Shown here one piece after another: positions 1 to 11,308 of a DNA stretch of 64,000 bases (positions are counted from its first letter, which is position 1; the number at the start of each line of letters is the position of its first letter). Both the position numbers and the translations under genes were made by a program. The DNA lies in assembly GCF_000231405.2 (NCBI RefSeq), contig NZ_CP007032.1, forward strand, positions 930,001-994,000, given 5' to 3'. The DNA comes from Desulfitobacterium metallireducens DSM 15288 (GTDB taxonomy: Bacteria; Bacillota; Desulfitobacteriia; Desulfitobacteriales; Desulfitobacteriaceae). Below the pieces are notes generated by a model that saw only the letters and a program-made list of their open reading frames with translations, had not been told where the DNA came from and did no database searches.

Positions 1-295
1 AAATATGATAAAAGGGCTTGAAACGCTTTCGCCTGAAGAAGTTACTTCTCATAATAATTGTCGACTGGGTAAATGGTATAATTCGGGTGATAATTCCTTT
101 AAGGACATCTCAGAATTTAAGGCTATGGATGAACCGCATCGCTTAGTCCATGAAATGGCACAGGAGGCGGCTAAAGCTTATCAGCAAGGAGATATTAGAA
201 AGGCTCAAAGTTGTCTTAAAAAATTAGATCTCCAATCAGGTAAAGTCATAAAATATTTAAATAACCTTATTGATAAAGCGGAAAATGTAAAATAG
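1..295 (+). CDS. Methyl-accepting chemotaxis protein, C-terminal CZB (zinc-binding) domain, 5' partial
   Basis: This is the tail of a gene whose start lies before the window: the reading frame is open back to base 2, and the first ATG (base 5) has no ribosome binding site. The roughly 97 visible residues match a chemoreceptor zinc-binding (CZB) domain: an N-terminal His next to a C-x-L-G-K-W motif (CRLGKW, around residues 20-25), then an H-x3-H pair (HRLVH). In the family these His and Cys residues bind zinc at the end of a chemoreceptor or diguanylate cyclase. The short helical tail ends in TAG and is followed at once by a strong hairpin terminator. A methyl-accepting chemotaxis protein is the commonest host of this domain, but the signalling part is not visible, so a cyclase cannot be excluded. 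Confidence 0.75.
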   Translation, partial: NMIKGLETLSPEEVTSHNNCRLGKWYNSGDNSFKDISEFKAMDEPHRLVHEMAQEAAKAYQQGDIRKAQSCLKKLDLQSGKVIKYLNNLIDKAENVK

Positions 296-302
296 TAAAG
301 AA

Positions 303-330
303 AAAGGATAGTGGCTTGCCACTATCCTTT
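303..330. terminator. Bidirectional intrinsic terminator between the chemoreceptor and cstA
   Basis: A perfect 12-bp stem (303-314 with 319-330, arms AAAGGATAGTGG and its complement) encloses a 4-base CTTG loop. The A-rich left flank and T-rich right arm allow it to end both the plus-strand chemoreceptor gene and the convergent minus-strand carrier gene that stops at 365. Confidence 0.8.
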
Positions 331-364
331 CTCTTTGACAGAAAACGATTACCTCATAAAAAAC

Positions 365-2149
365 TTAACTCTGAGGATCGAGTTTTGGAGTTGGAGTTCC
401 GTGCATCAGCTCAAACCATCTGCGAATGGCTATGACAAGGATGATCGTTACTAAGACCATCATGATCCCGGTTAGAGCGGCTAAAAGGTTTTTGCCGACG
501 GGAAGATAGTAAATGACAATATTTTGATATCCCGCAGCAATTGTGGTTATGGTAACGAAGATGAAGGGGATGATTGTTGTCCAAGCATATTGGGCTTTAC
601 CCATCTTAAAAATTATGGTAGTCCCAATGGCTAAGGCCATACCTGCGAGTAATTGATTCGCTACCCCGAATAAGGGCCAAATGGTTGAAATATCACCATT
701 ATAGACGAGATAACCCCAGGTGAGTGAAATTAAGGCACTTGATATAATCATTCCTGGAAACCAGTTTACTCTACCGAAAGGCTTATAAACTCTTCCTCCT
801 AATTCTTGTAATAAATAGCGACCAACCCGTGTACCCGCATCAATGGTTGTGAGAATGAAAAGGGCCTCGAACATAATGACGAAATGGTAGAGGTAACTTG
901 AAATAGAGGCAAGGAATGGGATTTTGCTGAAGATATCTGCCATTCCTACACCTAGGGATACTGCGCCTCCGGCTCTGCCTGCTACATTTTCACCGACCAG
1001 TGCGGAAAGTTGGGGAAGTTCCTGAATGGTCATGCCTAACTTCTGAAAAACTGCAGGAGCAGTATTGATGGCGAAGTAATCTGCAGGATGTAAACTCGTT
1101 GCAGCAATTAATGCCATTAAAGCGACAAATCCTTCAACAATCATAGCTCCAAAGCCAATCGGGAGGATATCCCGCTCGCGGGAAATCATTTTTGGAGTGG
1201 TCCCAGTTCCAATAATCGCGTGGAACCCTGAAAGAGCGCCGCAGGCGATAGTGATAAACATGAAGGGCCACACTGGGCCAGGAATAATAGGACCACCACC
1301 ACCGACAAAGGGTGTAAAGGCAGGCATTCTCAGGTTGGGTTGGATAAAGATAATGCCTAAAGCTAAAGCACCAATAACGCCTATTTTTAAATAGGTACTG
1401 AGGTAATCGCGTGGCGCAAGGAGGAGCCAGACGGGGAGAGCTGCAGCCGCAAAGCCATAGACTGCGAGAATGATCGCGAGCTGTTGATGTGAATAGGTAA
1501 AATACGGAGCAAAGAAGGATTGTTCAACCATAGGGCCGAGGATGACCCCAAGAAAAATTAAAGCTACACCAATAACAGTCGCCTCTCCGAGTCTGCCAAT
1601 ACGTATCCATCTGAGATAGATTCCCACAAAGAGAGCAATGGGGATGGTGACGCCAACGGTAAACGTTCCCCAGGGACTGTTAAAAAGGGCATTGACGACG
1701 GCTAAAGCTAATCCTGCCATGGTGATGATTAAAATGAAGAGCACGGCAAATGAAGAAACTATGCCCGCGACAGGACCAAGTTCATCTTTAGCAATTTCAG
1801 AAATAGACAAACCATCATGGCGTACTGAGGCAAAAAGGATAACCATGTCATGAACAGCACCAGCAAGGACTGTACCAATAAGGATCCAGAGAACGCCCGG
1901 CATGTAGCCATATTGAGCTGCAAGAGTGGGCCCGATTAAGGGGCCAGCACCCGCAATTGCTGCAAAATGGTGTCCAAATAGAACCCATTTGTTAGTCGGG
2001 ACATAATCTCGATCATCATTATGGATCACTGCCGGAGTCTTACGACTATCATCCAAGGCTAAGATTTTCGCAGCGATGAACGAACCGTAGAGACGATAAC
2101 CTAGAGTTAAAACGAGAGCTGCTACAATAACGAGCCAAATTGCATTCAT
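365..2149 (-). CDS. cstA: Carbon starvation protein CstA-family transporter (pyruvate/peptide uptake)
   Basis: The product is a 594-residue polytopic membrane protein of the CstA/BtsT family, which in enterobacteria imports pyruvate (BtsT) or peptides and pyruvate (CstA) with protons. Visible family signatures are the N-terminal segment with D-R-D-Y-V-P-T-N-K and G-H-H-F-A-A-I-A-G-A-G-P (residues about 46-70), the G-A-V-H-D segment near residue 100 and F-H-A-I-I-G-T-G-T-T-P-K near residue 315. Around sixteen hydrophobic helices are apparent. The ATG is preceded by a good GAAGGAGGT site at about 2156-2165. The gene stands alone, convergent with the chemoreceptor. A second, shorter CstA paralogue lies at 48079-49566, so substrate preference may be divided between the two. 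Confidence 0.9.
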   Translation of the reverse strand: MNAIWLVIVAALVLTLGYRLYGSFIAAKILALDDSRKTPAVIHNDDRDYVPTNKWVLFGHHFAAIAGAGPLIGPTLAAQYGYMPGVLWILIGTVLAGAVHDMVILFASVRHDGLSISEIAKDELGPVAGIVSSFAVLFILIITMAGLALAVVNALFNSPWGTFTVGVTIPIALFVGIYLRWIRIGRLGEATVIGVALIFLGVILGPMVEQSFFAPYFTYSHQQLAIILAVYGFAAAALPVWLLLAPRDYLSTYLKIGVIGALALGIIFIQPNLRMPAFTPFVGGGGPIIPGPVWPFMFITIACGALSGFHAIIGTGTTPKMISRERDILPIGFGAMIVEGFVALMALIAATSLHPADYFAINTAPAVFQKLGMTIQELPQLSALVGENVAGRAGGAVSLGVGMADIFSKIPFLASISSYLYHFVIMFEALFILTTIDAGTRVGRYLLQELGGRVYKPFGRVNWFPGMIISSALISLTWGYLVYNGDISTIWPLFGVANQLLAGMALAIGTTIIFKMGKAQYAWTTIIPFIFVTITTIAAGYQNIVIYYLPVGKNLLAALTGIMMVLVTIILVIAIRRWFELMHGTPTPKLDPQS

Positions 2150-2244
2150 GGATTAGACCTCCTTCTTTTAGTCAGGAATTAGTTTGCAAATTTATAGCAA
2201 ATTTCATTCATGCTTTATTTAAAGTTTTATTTTAAATAATAAAA

Positions 2245-2265
2245 AGCTCCCGCAGAGCGAGAGCT
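2245..2265 (-). terminator. Terminator of the NlpC/P60 gene
   Basis: A 9-bp stem with one mismatch (2245-2253 with 2257-2265, AGCTCCCGC / GCGAGAGCT) and a 3-base loop. Read on the minus strand it is followed by TTTTTATT, so it ends the wall-hydrolase gene that stops at 2282. Confidence 0.7.
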
Positions 2266-2281
2266 AAAGAAAGTTGACTTA

Positions 2282-2926
2282 CTAATAGACGCGTTTTGCC
2301 CCAATATAAGCATTTTTCCAATAGGGACTAAAACTCGAAATAATAACGCCTTTGGAGGTCGTTGCACTCAAAAATTGATTATCGCCAATGTATATTCCAA
2401 CATGACTGACTTGTCCGCTGGATAAAAAGCTAAAAATGACCAGATCCCCAGGTTGGAGAGCGTTAAATCTCACTGGTGTACCTATGTTATATTGATCACG
2501 GCTGACGCGTGGAAGAGTAATCCCATTTTTCGCAAAGACGTACTGAGTAAATCCTGAACAATCAAAACCAGAAGGGGTATTTCCGCCCCATAGATAGGGA
2601 GCCCCTGTATAATTTTGAGCTGTTGAGAGAATCTGTTGAGTCTTAAGTGCTCGGGTTAGGGCTTGCTCGGTTAAAGGACCATAGATCCCATCCGCCTGGA
2701 GTTTCGCGCTTTGTTGAAACGCCTGAACTGCAGTTTTGGTTTTGATGCCGTAAATTCCATCGACGGGTCCTGGATTATATCCCAGTGTTTTAAGATCGGA
2801 CTGTAAAGCTTGAACTGAGGAATCGCGGGTACCCACTTTAAGCAGAGTTGCGGCATGGGCAGTTGGAGTAATAGCAAGAACGCTGAGCATGATCAGTACA
2901 GCAAATAAGATCAGTCTCTTTTTCAA
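2282..2926 (-). CDS. Secreted peptidoglycan endopeptidase: PG-binding domain plus NlpC/P60
   Basis: The 214-residue product has an N-terminal signal peptide (KKR, a hydrophobic stretch, cleavage near AHA-A at about residue 25), then one PG_binding_1 repeat (about 30-90, with V-Q-A-L-Q and G-P-V-D-G-I-Y-G), and an NlpC/P60 peptidase domain (about 100-214). The catalytic Cys lies in F-D-C-S-G-F-T and the catalytic His in S-H-V-G-I-Y-I-G. Such enzymes cut D-Glu-diaminopimelate bonds in stem peptides outside the membrane. The start codon is TTG at 2926, chosen because an AAGGAG site lies 8 bases upstream (2935-2940) and the signal peptide begins there. The gene is divergent from pcrA and ends at its own terminator. 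Role in vegetative wall turnover versus germination cannot be decided from sequence. Confidence 0.9.
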   Translation of the reverse strand: MKKRLILFAVLIMLSVLAITPTAHAATLLKVGTRDSSVQALQSDLKTLGYNPGPVDGIYGIKTKTAVQAFQQSAKLQADGIYGPLTEQALTRALKTQQILSTAQNYTGAPYLWGGNTPSGFDCSGFTQYVFAKNGITLPRVSRDQYNIGTPVRFNALQPGDLVIFSFLSSGQVSHVGIYIGDNQFLSATTSKGVIISSFSPYWKNAYIGAKRVY

Positions 2927-3075
2927 TCCTAATTCTCCTTTCGTTCTATCAAATTGTACAACTTATCACTAATTATAAAGCCTGACTACAAAGATAAGTA
3001 GGCTAAGTTGTTGGTTAATATGTGAATATATGTAAAGATGAATAATGAATACTTCTCCTCGTCCACTCCGAGATA

Positions 3076-3084
3076 TGGTATAAT
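3076..3084 (+). promoter_or_regulatory. Extended -10 promoter for pcrA
   Basis: A TGG-TATAAT extended -10 element (TATAAT at 3079-3084) lies about 33 bases before the pcrA start. No good -35 hexamer is visible 17 bases upstream, as expected for an extended -10 promoter. Confidence 0.55.
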
Positions 3085-3116
3085 AGAAAGTCGAAAAAGT
3101 GAGGTGGAGTGGGAAA

Positions 3117-5387
3117 ATGTATCGGTTAGAAGATTTAAACCCGGTGCAGCGTCAGGCTGTCGAACATCGAGATGGCCCTTTATTGATTTTAGCAGGGGCA
3201 GGTTCCGGAAAAACGCGAGTCCTGACCTATAGGATTGCCCATTTAATTGCGCAAGGAATTGATCCCTGGAATATTCTTGCGATTACCTTTACGAATAAAG
3301 CCGCTCAAGAAATGCGTGAACGAGTGGGCGCTCTAGTTGGAAGTGAAGGACATGGGCTCTGGGTCGCAACATTCCATTCTGCTTGTGTTCGAATTTTACG
3401 GAGTGAGATTGAACAGTTGCCAGGTTATACGCGTAGTTTTGTGATTTATGATTCCAGTGACCAACAAGCGGTTATCAAGGCGTGTATGAAAGAATTAAAT
3501 TTTGATGAGAAGAAGTTAGCTCCCCGAGCAATCGGCGGAGTGATTAGTGATGCCAAAAATAAGTTGCAGGGTCCAGAGGAATTTTCACGACATGCCACAG
3601 ATTATTTCGAGCAAAAAGTTGAGAAAGTTTATGAACTTTACCAAAAAAAGCTTAAAGCAAATAACGCCTTAGACTTTGACGATATTATCATGCTGACGGT
3701 TCGGCTCTTTCGAGAGAATCCAGAAGTCCTGGATCATTATCAAAATAAATTTCGTTATATCATGGTTGATGAATATCAAGATACGAACCATGCTCAATAC
3801 GCACTGGTCAATCTTCTGGCTAAAAAAGATCGAAATCTCTGTGTCGTGGGGGACGATGACCAGTCTATTTATATGTTCCGAGGCGCAGATGTCCAGAATA
3901 TTTTAGACTTTGAACGGGATTATCCTGAAGCGAAAGTGTTAAAGTTAGAGCAGAACTATCGCTCCACGCAGCATATTCTCGATGCGGCCAATTCCGTGGT
4001 GCGCAACAATACCGAACGCAAAGAAAAATCACTCTGGACGGAAAATGAGGCGGGGAATCCTCTTGTTTATTATGTTGCAGAGAGTGAGCACGATGAGTCT
4101 CGTTATATTGCAGAACGGATTCAACGCTTGAGGGATGTGGAAGGTCGTAAATTTAATGATTTTGCGATTCTCTACCGCACCAATGCTCAGTCCCGGGTCA
4201 TTGAGGAACGCTTTATGAAGCAAGGTATTCCTTACCGGATTTTCTCAGGCTTAAAATTCTATGAGCGCATGGAAATCAAAGATACGATCGCTTATCTGCG
4301 TATTCTTTATAATCCCTCTGATCAGGTGGCTTTTTCACGTATTCTTAACGTTCCGAAACGGGGGTTGGGAGAGAGTACCTTAGAGAAGATTCTTGAATAT
4401 GCCAACGAGCAAGAGATGCCTATTCTGGATGCCATCATGGAAGCTGATTATATTCCCGACTTGACGACACGTGCTAAAAAGCCGTTATTAGCCTTTGCTC
4501 ATCTGATGCAGGAGTTGAAAGTCCTCGCACTCGAAGAAAGCTCGGTGACGCGTTTGGTGGAGGAGATCCTGAAGCGAACGGGTTATTGGGACTTGCTCAC
4601 CGTTGATAAATCACCGGAAGCAGAAGCACGTTTAGAAAACTTGCGCGAGTTCTTATCGGTAACAGCCGAATATGATGAAAAAGCGTTGGATCAGGATGAA
4701 AATAGTGCTGAGAGCGAAGATGAGGAAGAATATTTTGTTCCTGGAATTGCTGGCTTCTTGGAGCAGGTTTCACTTGTGGCGAGTATTGACTCTTTAGATC
4801 CGGCTGAGGAAGCCATTGCTTTGATGACGATTCACAGTGCAAAAGGGTTGGAGTTCCCAGTCGTCTTTCTTGTGGGCATGGAGGAAGGAATTTTTCCGAG
4901 CAGTCGCTCGATGATGGAGCCAACCCTGCTCTCCGAAGAAAGGCGCTTATGCTATGTTGCCATTACACGTGCTAGGGAGAGACTTTATCTTACCTATGCA
5001 GAACAACGGATGCTTTATGGCAGAACACAATATAATCGGCCTTCGGAATTCATGGAAGAGATCCCTCCTCAATTGCTTGTGGACCGTGACCCGATTGATC
5101 CACCACCGACGCGTATGAAAAAACCGCAATCTCAAGGCGGAAACGGAGGAATCCGAAATTCCGAAGGACGTTCGACGTGGGGAACGTGGGATCGAGAAGC
5201 CGGAAACCCAGTTATAGCACCCTCGACGTCTGATTATCATGTTGGGGAAAAAGTGGAACATGCGAAATTTGGCAAAGGAATCATCGTTTCGATTAAAGGC
5301 GAAGGAAGTCAGGCTGAAATTTCGATTGTGTTTGGTGGGCAAATTAAGAAACTCATTGCTGAGTATGCTAAGCTTACAAAACTCTAA
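3117..5387 (+). CDS. pcrA: ATP-dependent DNA helicase PcrA/UvrD, superfamily 1A
   Basis: A 756-residue 3'-5' helicase used in nucleotide excision repair, replication restart and removal of stalled RNA polymerase. Motifs in order: Q-motif L-N-P-V-Q-R-Q-A; Walker A A-G-A-G-S-G-K-T (26-33); motif II V-D-E-Y-Q-D-T-N (about 217); motif III G-D-D-D-Q-S-I-Y; motif V with T-I-H-S-A-K-G-L-E-F; motif VI Y-V-A-I-T-R-A-R-E-R-L. The C-terminal 60 residues (K-F-G-K-G-I-I-V) form the tudor-like RNA-polymerase-binding domain of PcrA. The ATG at 3117 is preferred over an in-frame GTG at 3099, because the GAGGTGG site at 3101-3107 sits correctly before it and the family starts at this point. It heads a likely operon with the pyrophosphatase and ligA, as in many clostridia. 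Confidence 0.96.
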   Translation: MYRLEDLNPVQRQAVEHRDGPLLILAGAGSGKTRVLTYRIAHLIAQGIDPWNILAITFTNKAAQEMRERVGALVGSEGHGLWVATFHSACVRILRSEIEQLPGYTRSFVIYDSSDQQAVIKACMKELNFDEKKLAPRAIGGVISDAKNKLQGPEEFSRHATDYFEQKVEKVYELYQKKLKANNALDFDDIIMLTVRLFRENPEVLDHYQNKFRYIMVDEYQDTNHAQYALVNLLAKKDRNLCVVGDDDQSIYMFRGADVQNILDFERDYPEAKVLKLEQNYRSTQHILDAANSVVRNNTERKEKSLWTENEAGNPLVYYVAESEHDESRYIAERIQRLRDVEGRKFNDFAILYRTNAQSRVIEERFMKQGIPYRIFSGLKFYERMEIKDTIAYLRILYNPSDQVAFSRILNVPKRGLGESTLEKILEYANEQEMPILDAIMEADYIPDLTTRAKKPLLAFAHLMQELKVLALEESSVTRLVEEILKRTGYWDLLTVDKSPEAEARLENLREFLSVTAEYDEKALDQDENSAESEDEEEYFVPGIAGFLEQVSLVASIDSLDPAEEAIALMTIHSAKGLEFPVVFLVGMEEGIFPSSRSMMEPTLLSEERRLCYVAITRARERLYLTYAEQRMLYGRTQYNRPSEFMEEIPPQLLVDRDPIDPPPTRMKKPQSQGGNGGIRNSEGRSTWGTWDREAGNPVIAPSTSDYHVGEKVEHAKFGKGIIVSIKGEGSQAEISIVFGGQIKKLIAEYAKLTKL

Positions 5388-5447
5388 ATGATATAGCTTT
5401 ATTGCAGCATTTGTTAAAATAATAAAATGTGGAAGGGACAGTTAGAA

Positions 5448-7082
5448 TTGACAGAACATGTATATGTAGTAGGACATAGAAATCCAGATACGGACTCGAT
5501 TTGTGCGGCAATATCGTTTGCGCGCCTTAAACAACGAATGGGACAGGAAAATGTCGTGGCCTGCAGGGCAGGTAAAGTGAACCGGGAAACAGAATATGTT
5601 CTTAATGCGTTTAATGTGCCTGCTCCAGAGTATTTGGCTGACGTGAATCTTCGTGTTAAAGATTTGTTAAATGGCCCCATCCCCACAGTTGATCCTAAGA
5701 CTCCTTTACAGGAAGCTTGGCAGATTATGAAGAAAAACAGCCAGAAAACGTTGCCGATTGTGGATAGAAATAGGCGTATGCTGGGGATGATTTCGGTGGG
5801 GGACCTGTCCGGGTCTTATATTGAAAATATGGGTGATTTAGACTTTGGCAGCCTTCATATTTCAGCACAAAACGTCGTTAAGACGCTCAAGGGAGAGATT
5901 TTGGTCGGCTCTGAGGATCAAGAACTTCAAGGGTGCGTCTATGTCGGGGCGATGCATCATAAAACGTTTGAAACCTTCATTCAGCCTGGTAATGTCGTTT
6001 TGGTTGGCGATCGGGTGACAGCTCAAGAAAGCGCACTTCGGATAGGTGTCTCAGCCCTTATTTTAACGGGAGGGGCAAAGCTATGTGAGGAGTCAGAGAA
6101 ATTGGCTCGTGAAAAAGGAGCCATTGTTATTTCTGTTCCGACAGATACATTTACCGCGGCACGTCTTCTGCCCATGAGTGCTCCGGTCCAAAGCATCATG
6201 AAAACGGAAGGAGTTGTCACCTTCCAGGAAGATGATCTGATTTCAGAAGTCCGCCAAAAAATGCTGGAAACGCGTTACCGGAACTATCCCGTGTTGGACG
6301 AGCAGGAACGGGTTGTTGGCCTAATCAGTCGTTATCATTTATTAAAACTGAATCGAAAAAAATTGATTCTTGTGGACCATAATGAATGGGGGCAAGCAGT
6401 TAAAGGCGCTGAGCAGGCTCAGGTACTTGAAGTGGTTGACCATCACCGGGTGGGTGGAATTCAGACTACAGACCCGATTAGCTTTCGTAATGTACCGGTG
6501 GGTTCAACGTGTACGATTGTAGCGAAGTGTTATCAGGAACAGGGGATTGAGCCTGAAAAAGGAATTGCCGGAATTATGCTCGCAGCTATTCTTTCAGATA
6601 CGGTCATCTTCAAATCTCCAACCTGCACGGAGGCGGATAAAGAGATTGTTGCCTATCTCGAAAAGATTGTGGGAATCGATGCTAAGGAATTTGGAATTCA
6701 AATGTTCAAGTCCTCGTCGAATTTGGCGGAACGCAAGGTTGAAGAATTGATCGAAGAAGACTTGAAGGAATTCGCTGTGAGTGACTTCAAAGTCGGAATT
6801 GGTCAAGTCAGTGTGATGGGTTTGGATGGAATAGACGCCCTTCGTGAAGAATTAAACAAAAAACTCGAAGCAACACGTGGCGATAAGGGGTTACATTATT
6901 TACTTCTGATGATTACGGATCTGCTCGAGGAGAATACGGACCTTTGGATTGCTGGAGATAAGCCTGAAGAAATCGCCAAGGCCTTTAATCTGCCTCTCGT
7001 AGAGAATAGGGTCTTCTTACCGGGTGTCCTTTCTCGGAAGAAACAAGTGGTTCCGCCGTTAACGAAGTATTTTTTGGGTTAA
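5448..7082 (+). CDS. ppaC: Family II manganese-dependent inorganic pyrophosphatase with CBS-DRTGG-CBS regulatory insert
   Basis: The enzyme hydrolyses pyrophosphate in the cytoplasm. The N-terminal DHH catalytic part carries G-H-R-N-P-D-T-D-S (His10, Asp14 and Asp16 are metal ligands). It is followed by a first CBS motif (about 65-120), a DRTGG domain, a second CBS motif (about 245-305), the rest of the DHH domain with V-D-H-H (about residue 330) and a DHHA2 domain. CBS-type pyrophosphatases are inhibited by AMP/ADP and activated by ATP or diadenosine polyphosphates; the DRTGG form is typical of clostridia. An ATG at 5427 is in frame, but the GGAAGGGA site (5429-5436) lies inside that extension and points to TTG at 5448, giving 544 residues. 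It stands between pcrA and ligA, about 40 bases after pcrA. Confidence 0.92.
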   Translation: MTEHVYVVGHRNPDTDSICAAISFARLKQRMGQENVVACRAGKVNRETEYVLNAFNVPAPEYLADVNLRVKDLLNGPIPTVDPKTPLQEAWQIMKKNSQKTLPIVDRNRRMLGMISVGDLSGSYIENMGDLDFGSLHISAQNVVKTLKGEILVGSEDQELQGCVYVGAMHHKTFETFIQPGNVVLVGDRVTAQESALRIGVSALILTGGAKLCEESEKLAREKGAIVISVPTDTFTAARLLPMSAPVQSIMKTEGVVTFQEDDLISEVRQKMLETRYRNYPVLDEQERVVGLISRYHLLKLNRKKLILVDHNEWGQAVKGAEQAQVLEVVDHHRVGGIQTTDPISFRNVPVGSTCTIVAKCYQEQGIEPEKGIAGIMLAAILSDTVIFKSPTCTEADKEIVAYLEKIVGIDAKEFGIQMFKSSSNLAERKVEELIEEDLKEFAVSDFKVGIGQVSVMGLDGIDALREELNKKLEATRGDKGLHYLLLMITDLLEENTDLWIAGDKPEEIAKAFNLPLVENRVFLPGVLSRKKQVVPPLTKYFLG

Positions 7083-7118
7083 AATAGATTTAACGAACAA
7101 TTTTTGCTGCTTGAGTAA

Positions 7119-9233
<2,115 letters not shown>

Positions 9234-9249
9234 AGACCTGAAAGTGTGG

Positions 9250-9421
9250 CTTAGCGCACAGGAATGAACGATTTGCGCGGAGGGGCGCTAAGGCGCACAA
9301 CGCTTCCGTGGGTTAGCGTAGCCACTCGGTTCACTACAGGTACTACCCTGAGGTTTGGCGAAGCTCCCGCGGAAACGAGTGCGCCAGCCCTGGAGTGCTG
9401 AGTGAATGGATGTGCGCTAAG
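9250..9421. repeat. GC-rich inverted-repeat element (MITE-like or structured-RNA candidate) between ligA and gatC
   Basis: The 172-bp segment begins with CTTAGCGCACA (9250-9260) and ends with its exact complement TGTGCGCTAAG (9411-9421). Nested inside, 9292-9312 (GGCGCACAACGCTTCCGTGGG-like arm) pairs imperfectly with 9366-9385. The whole can fold as a long interrupted hairpin. It is clearly richer in GC than the flanks and has no credible reading frame with a ribosome binding site. No transposase or target-site duplication is evident. The layout fits a non-autonomous palindromic element or a structured transcript; no second copy was noticed in this window. Confidence 0.6.
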
Positions 9422-9520
9422 ACACATGACCCAAGCTTTTTCGTTAACGAAAGTGCTTGCTCCCAGCGAACTCATTTGTTATAGTAAATTTAATTATTTT
9501 GCCAAAGGATGGTGATTTAG

Positions 9521-9805
9521 GTGAAAATTTCCCGCCAAGAAGTAGAACATGTCGCCATGTTGGCGCGTTTAGAACTTTCCGAAAAGGAAGTTGCAACCTA
9601 TACAGAACAGCTCAATTCAATTCTTGATTATGCAGCCATGTTAGACCAGCTGAATACAGATGAGATTAAACCTACGGCCTATGCCGTGCCGCTTCATAAT
9701 GTTATTCGCGAAGATCAGGTCCAGCCTTCTCTCGAACGTGAAAAGGTACTGGCGAATGCTCCTGTTGCGGAAGATGGTTTTTTCAAGGTGCCTCGTATCG
9801 TCTGA
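9521..9805 (+). CDS. gatC: Asp-tRNA(Asn)/Glu-tRNA(Gln) amidotransferase subunit C
   Basis: A 94-residue small subunit of the GatCAB complex, which converts misacylated Glu-tRNA(Gln) or Asp-tRNA(Asn) to the correct amide. The family pattern is clear: V-E-H-V-A-M-L-A-R-L-E-L near the N terminus, L-N-S-I-L-D-Y in the middle and R-E-D and G-F-F-K-V-P-R-I-V at the end. The start is GTG at 9521, preceded by an AAAGGATGGTG site. It is the first gene of a tight gatC-gatA-gatB operon; GatC belts GatA to GatB and has no active site of its own. Confidence 0.95.
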   Translation: MKISRQEVEHVAMLARLELSEKEVATYTEQLNSILDYAAMLDQLNTDEIKPTAYAVPLHNVIREDQVQPSLEREKVLANAPVAEDGFFKVPRIV

Positions 9806-9831
9806 TAAATTAGAAGGGAGAACAGCTAAGC

Positions 9832-11307
9832 ATGGAGATCACATCCCAATCTATTGGAGAACTGCATGAGCTTTTAGCCGCCAAGAAGATTAGCGCGGTT
9901 GAGCTTACCCAAACGATGCTTCATAGAATTAAACATATAGATCCAGAAGTAAAAGCATTTCTTCAGGTTACAGAAGATTTGGCCTTAAGCCAAGCAACAC
10001 AGGTTGATGAGAAAATTGCGCGGGGTGAAGCGATCGGAGTCTTAGAAGGTATTCCGATGGCCCTTAAGGATAACCTGAGCACTGAAGGCATTCGGACAAC
10101 CTGTTCCTCGAAAATGTTGGAAAATTTTATTCCACCGTATAACGCAACCGTAGTCGAGAAACTTAGAGATGCTGGGGCAGTTATGCTCGGGAAGTTAAAT
10201 ATGGATGAGTTCGCGATGGGTTCCTCCACGGAAAACTCTCGTTTTTTTGCAACGTGCAATCCTTGGGATTTAGAGCGGGTTCCCGGAGGATCTTCCGGAG
10301 GCTCGGCAGCGTCAGTTGCCTCTGAGGAAGCCGTTTTTACCTTGGGTTCAGATACCGGTGGTTCTATTCGCCAGCCAGCATCCTTTTGTGGAGTCGTTGG
10401 CCTCAAACCGACTTATGGTGCCGTATCCCGTTTCGGGTTAATTGCCTATGCTTCTTCTCTGGATCAAATTGGGCCAATTACGAAAACGGTTGAGGATAAT
10501 GCTCGGGTTCTTGAGGAAATCGTCGGTCATGATCGTAAAGATTCGACTTCCGTTTCGTTTGAGGTTCCCAATTATGCAGAATTTCTTGCCCAAGATGTGA
10601 AAGGACTGCGTATTGGTGTACCCAAAGAATATTTCGCAAAAGGCTTAGATGAAGGCGTTAAAAAAGTTTTAGATGAGGCTCTTGCGACATACCAAAGATT
10701 AGGGGCGATTGTTGAAGAATGCTCACTCCCTCATACCGAATATGCAATGCCTGCTTATTATTTGATTGCGACAGCTGAAGCAAGCTCAAATCTTGCCCGG
10801 TATGATGGTGTGCGTTATGGCTATCGTACAGAAGAGGCAGAGGATGTCTTGAATCTGTTCAAAAAGACGCGCTCGGAAGGGTTTGGGTCCGAAGTTAAGG
10901 CCCGAATCATGCTGGGAACCTATGCTTTAAGCGCAGGTTATTATGATGCTTACTATTTAAAGGCGCAAAAAGTAAGAACCCTTATTCAAAATGATTTTAA
11001 TAAGGCCTTTGATCAATTCGATGTACTGCTTTCTCCGACTGCGCCGACGACGGCGTTTAAAATTGGAGAAAAATCAGGAGATCCGCTAACAATGTATCTA
11101 TCCGATGTTTGCACAGTACCCATTAACCTCGCAGGGATTCCGTCGCTTTCATTGCCAGCGGGCTTTGTTGAGGGGATGCCGGTAGGAATGCAACTCATGG
11201 GTCGTCCTTTCTCGGAAGGAACCCTTTATCGCGTAGCCCATGCTTTTGAACAAAATACCGATTTCCACACACGGAAACCGAGTCTGGTCAAAGGAGGCTC
11301 GCGTTAA
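9832..11307 (+). CDS. gatA: Glutamyl-tRNA(Gln) amidotransferase subunit A
   Basis: The 491-residue amidase subunit releases ammonia from glutamine and channels it to GatB. The amidase-signature catalytic triad is visible as Lys79 (A-L-K-D-N), cis-Ser154 (G-G-S-S-G-G-S) and Ser178 (G-S-D-T-G-G-S-I-R). These are the positions known from Staphylococcus aureus GatA. It follows gatC after 26 bases with an AGAAGGGAG-type site and runs to within 1 base of the gatB start, so the two are probably translationally coupled. Confidence 0.97.
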   Translation: MEITSQSIGELHELLAAKKISAVELTQTMLHRIKHIDPEVKAFLQVTEDLALSQATQVDEKIARGEAIGVLEGIPMALKDNLSTEGIRTTCSSKMLENFIPPYNATVVEKLRDAGAVMLGKLNMDEFAMGSSTENSRFFATCNPWDLERVPGGSSGGSAASVASEEAVFTLGSDTGGSIRQPASFCGVVGLKPTYGAVSRFGLIAYASSLDQIGPITKTVEDNARVLEEIVGHDRKDSTSVSFEVPNYAEFLAQDVKGLRIGVPKEYFAKGLDEGVKKVLDEALATYQRLGAIVEECSLPHTEYAMPAYYLIATAEASSNLARYDGVRYGYRTEEAEDVLNLFKKTRSEGFGSEVKARIMLGTYALSAGYYDAYYLKAQKVRTLIQNDFNKAFDQFDVLLSPTAPTTAFKIGEKSGDPLTMYLSDVCTVPINLAGIPSLSLPAGFVEGMPVGMQLMGRPFSEGTLYRVAHAFEQNTDFHTRKPSLVKGGSR

Positions 11308-11308
11308 G

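Noticed and set aside
9251-9475. 74-residue frame on the minus strand within the GC-rich repeat
   Set aside because: It lies on the palindromic element, has no ribosome site and low-complexity codon use.
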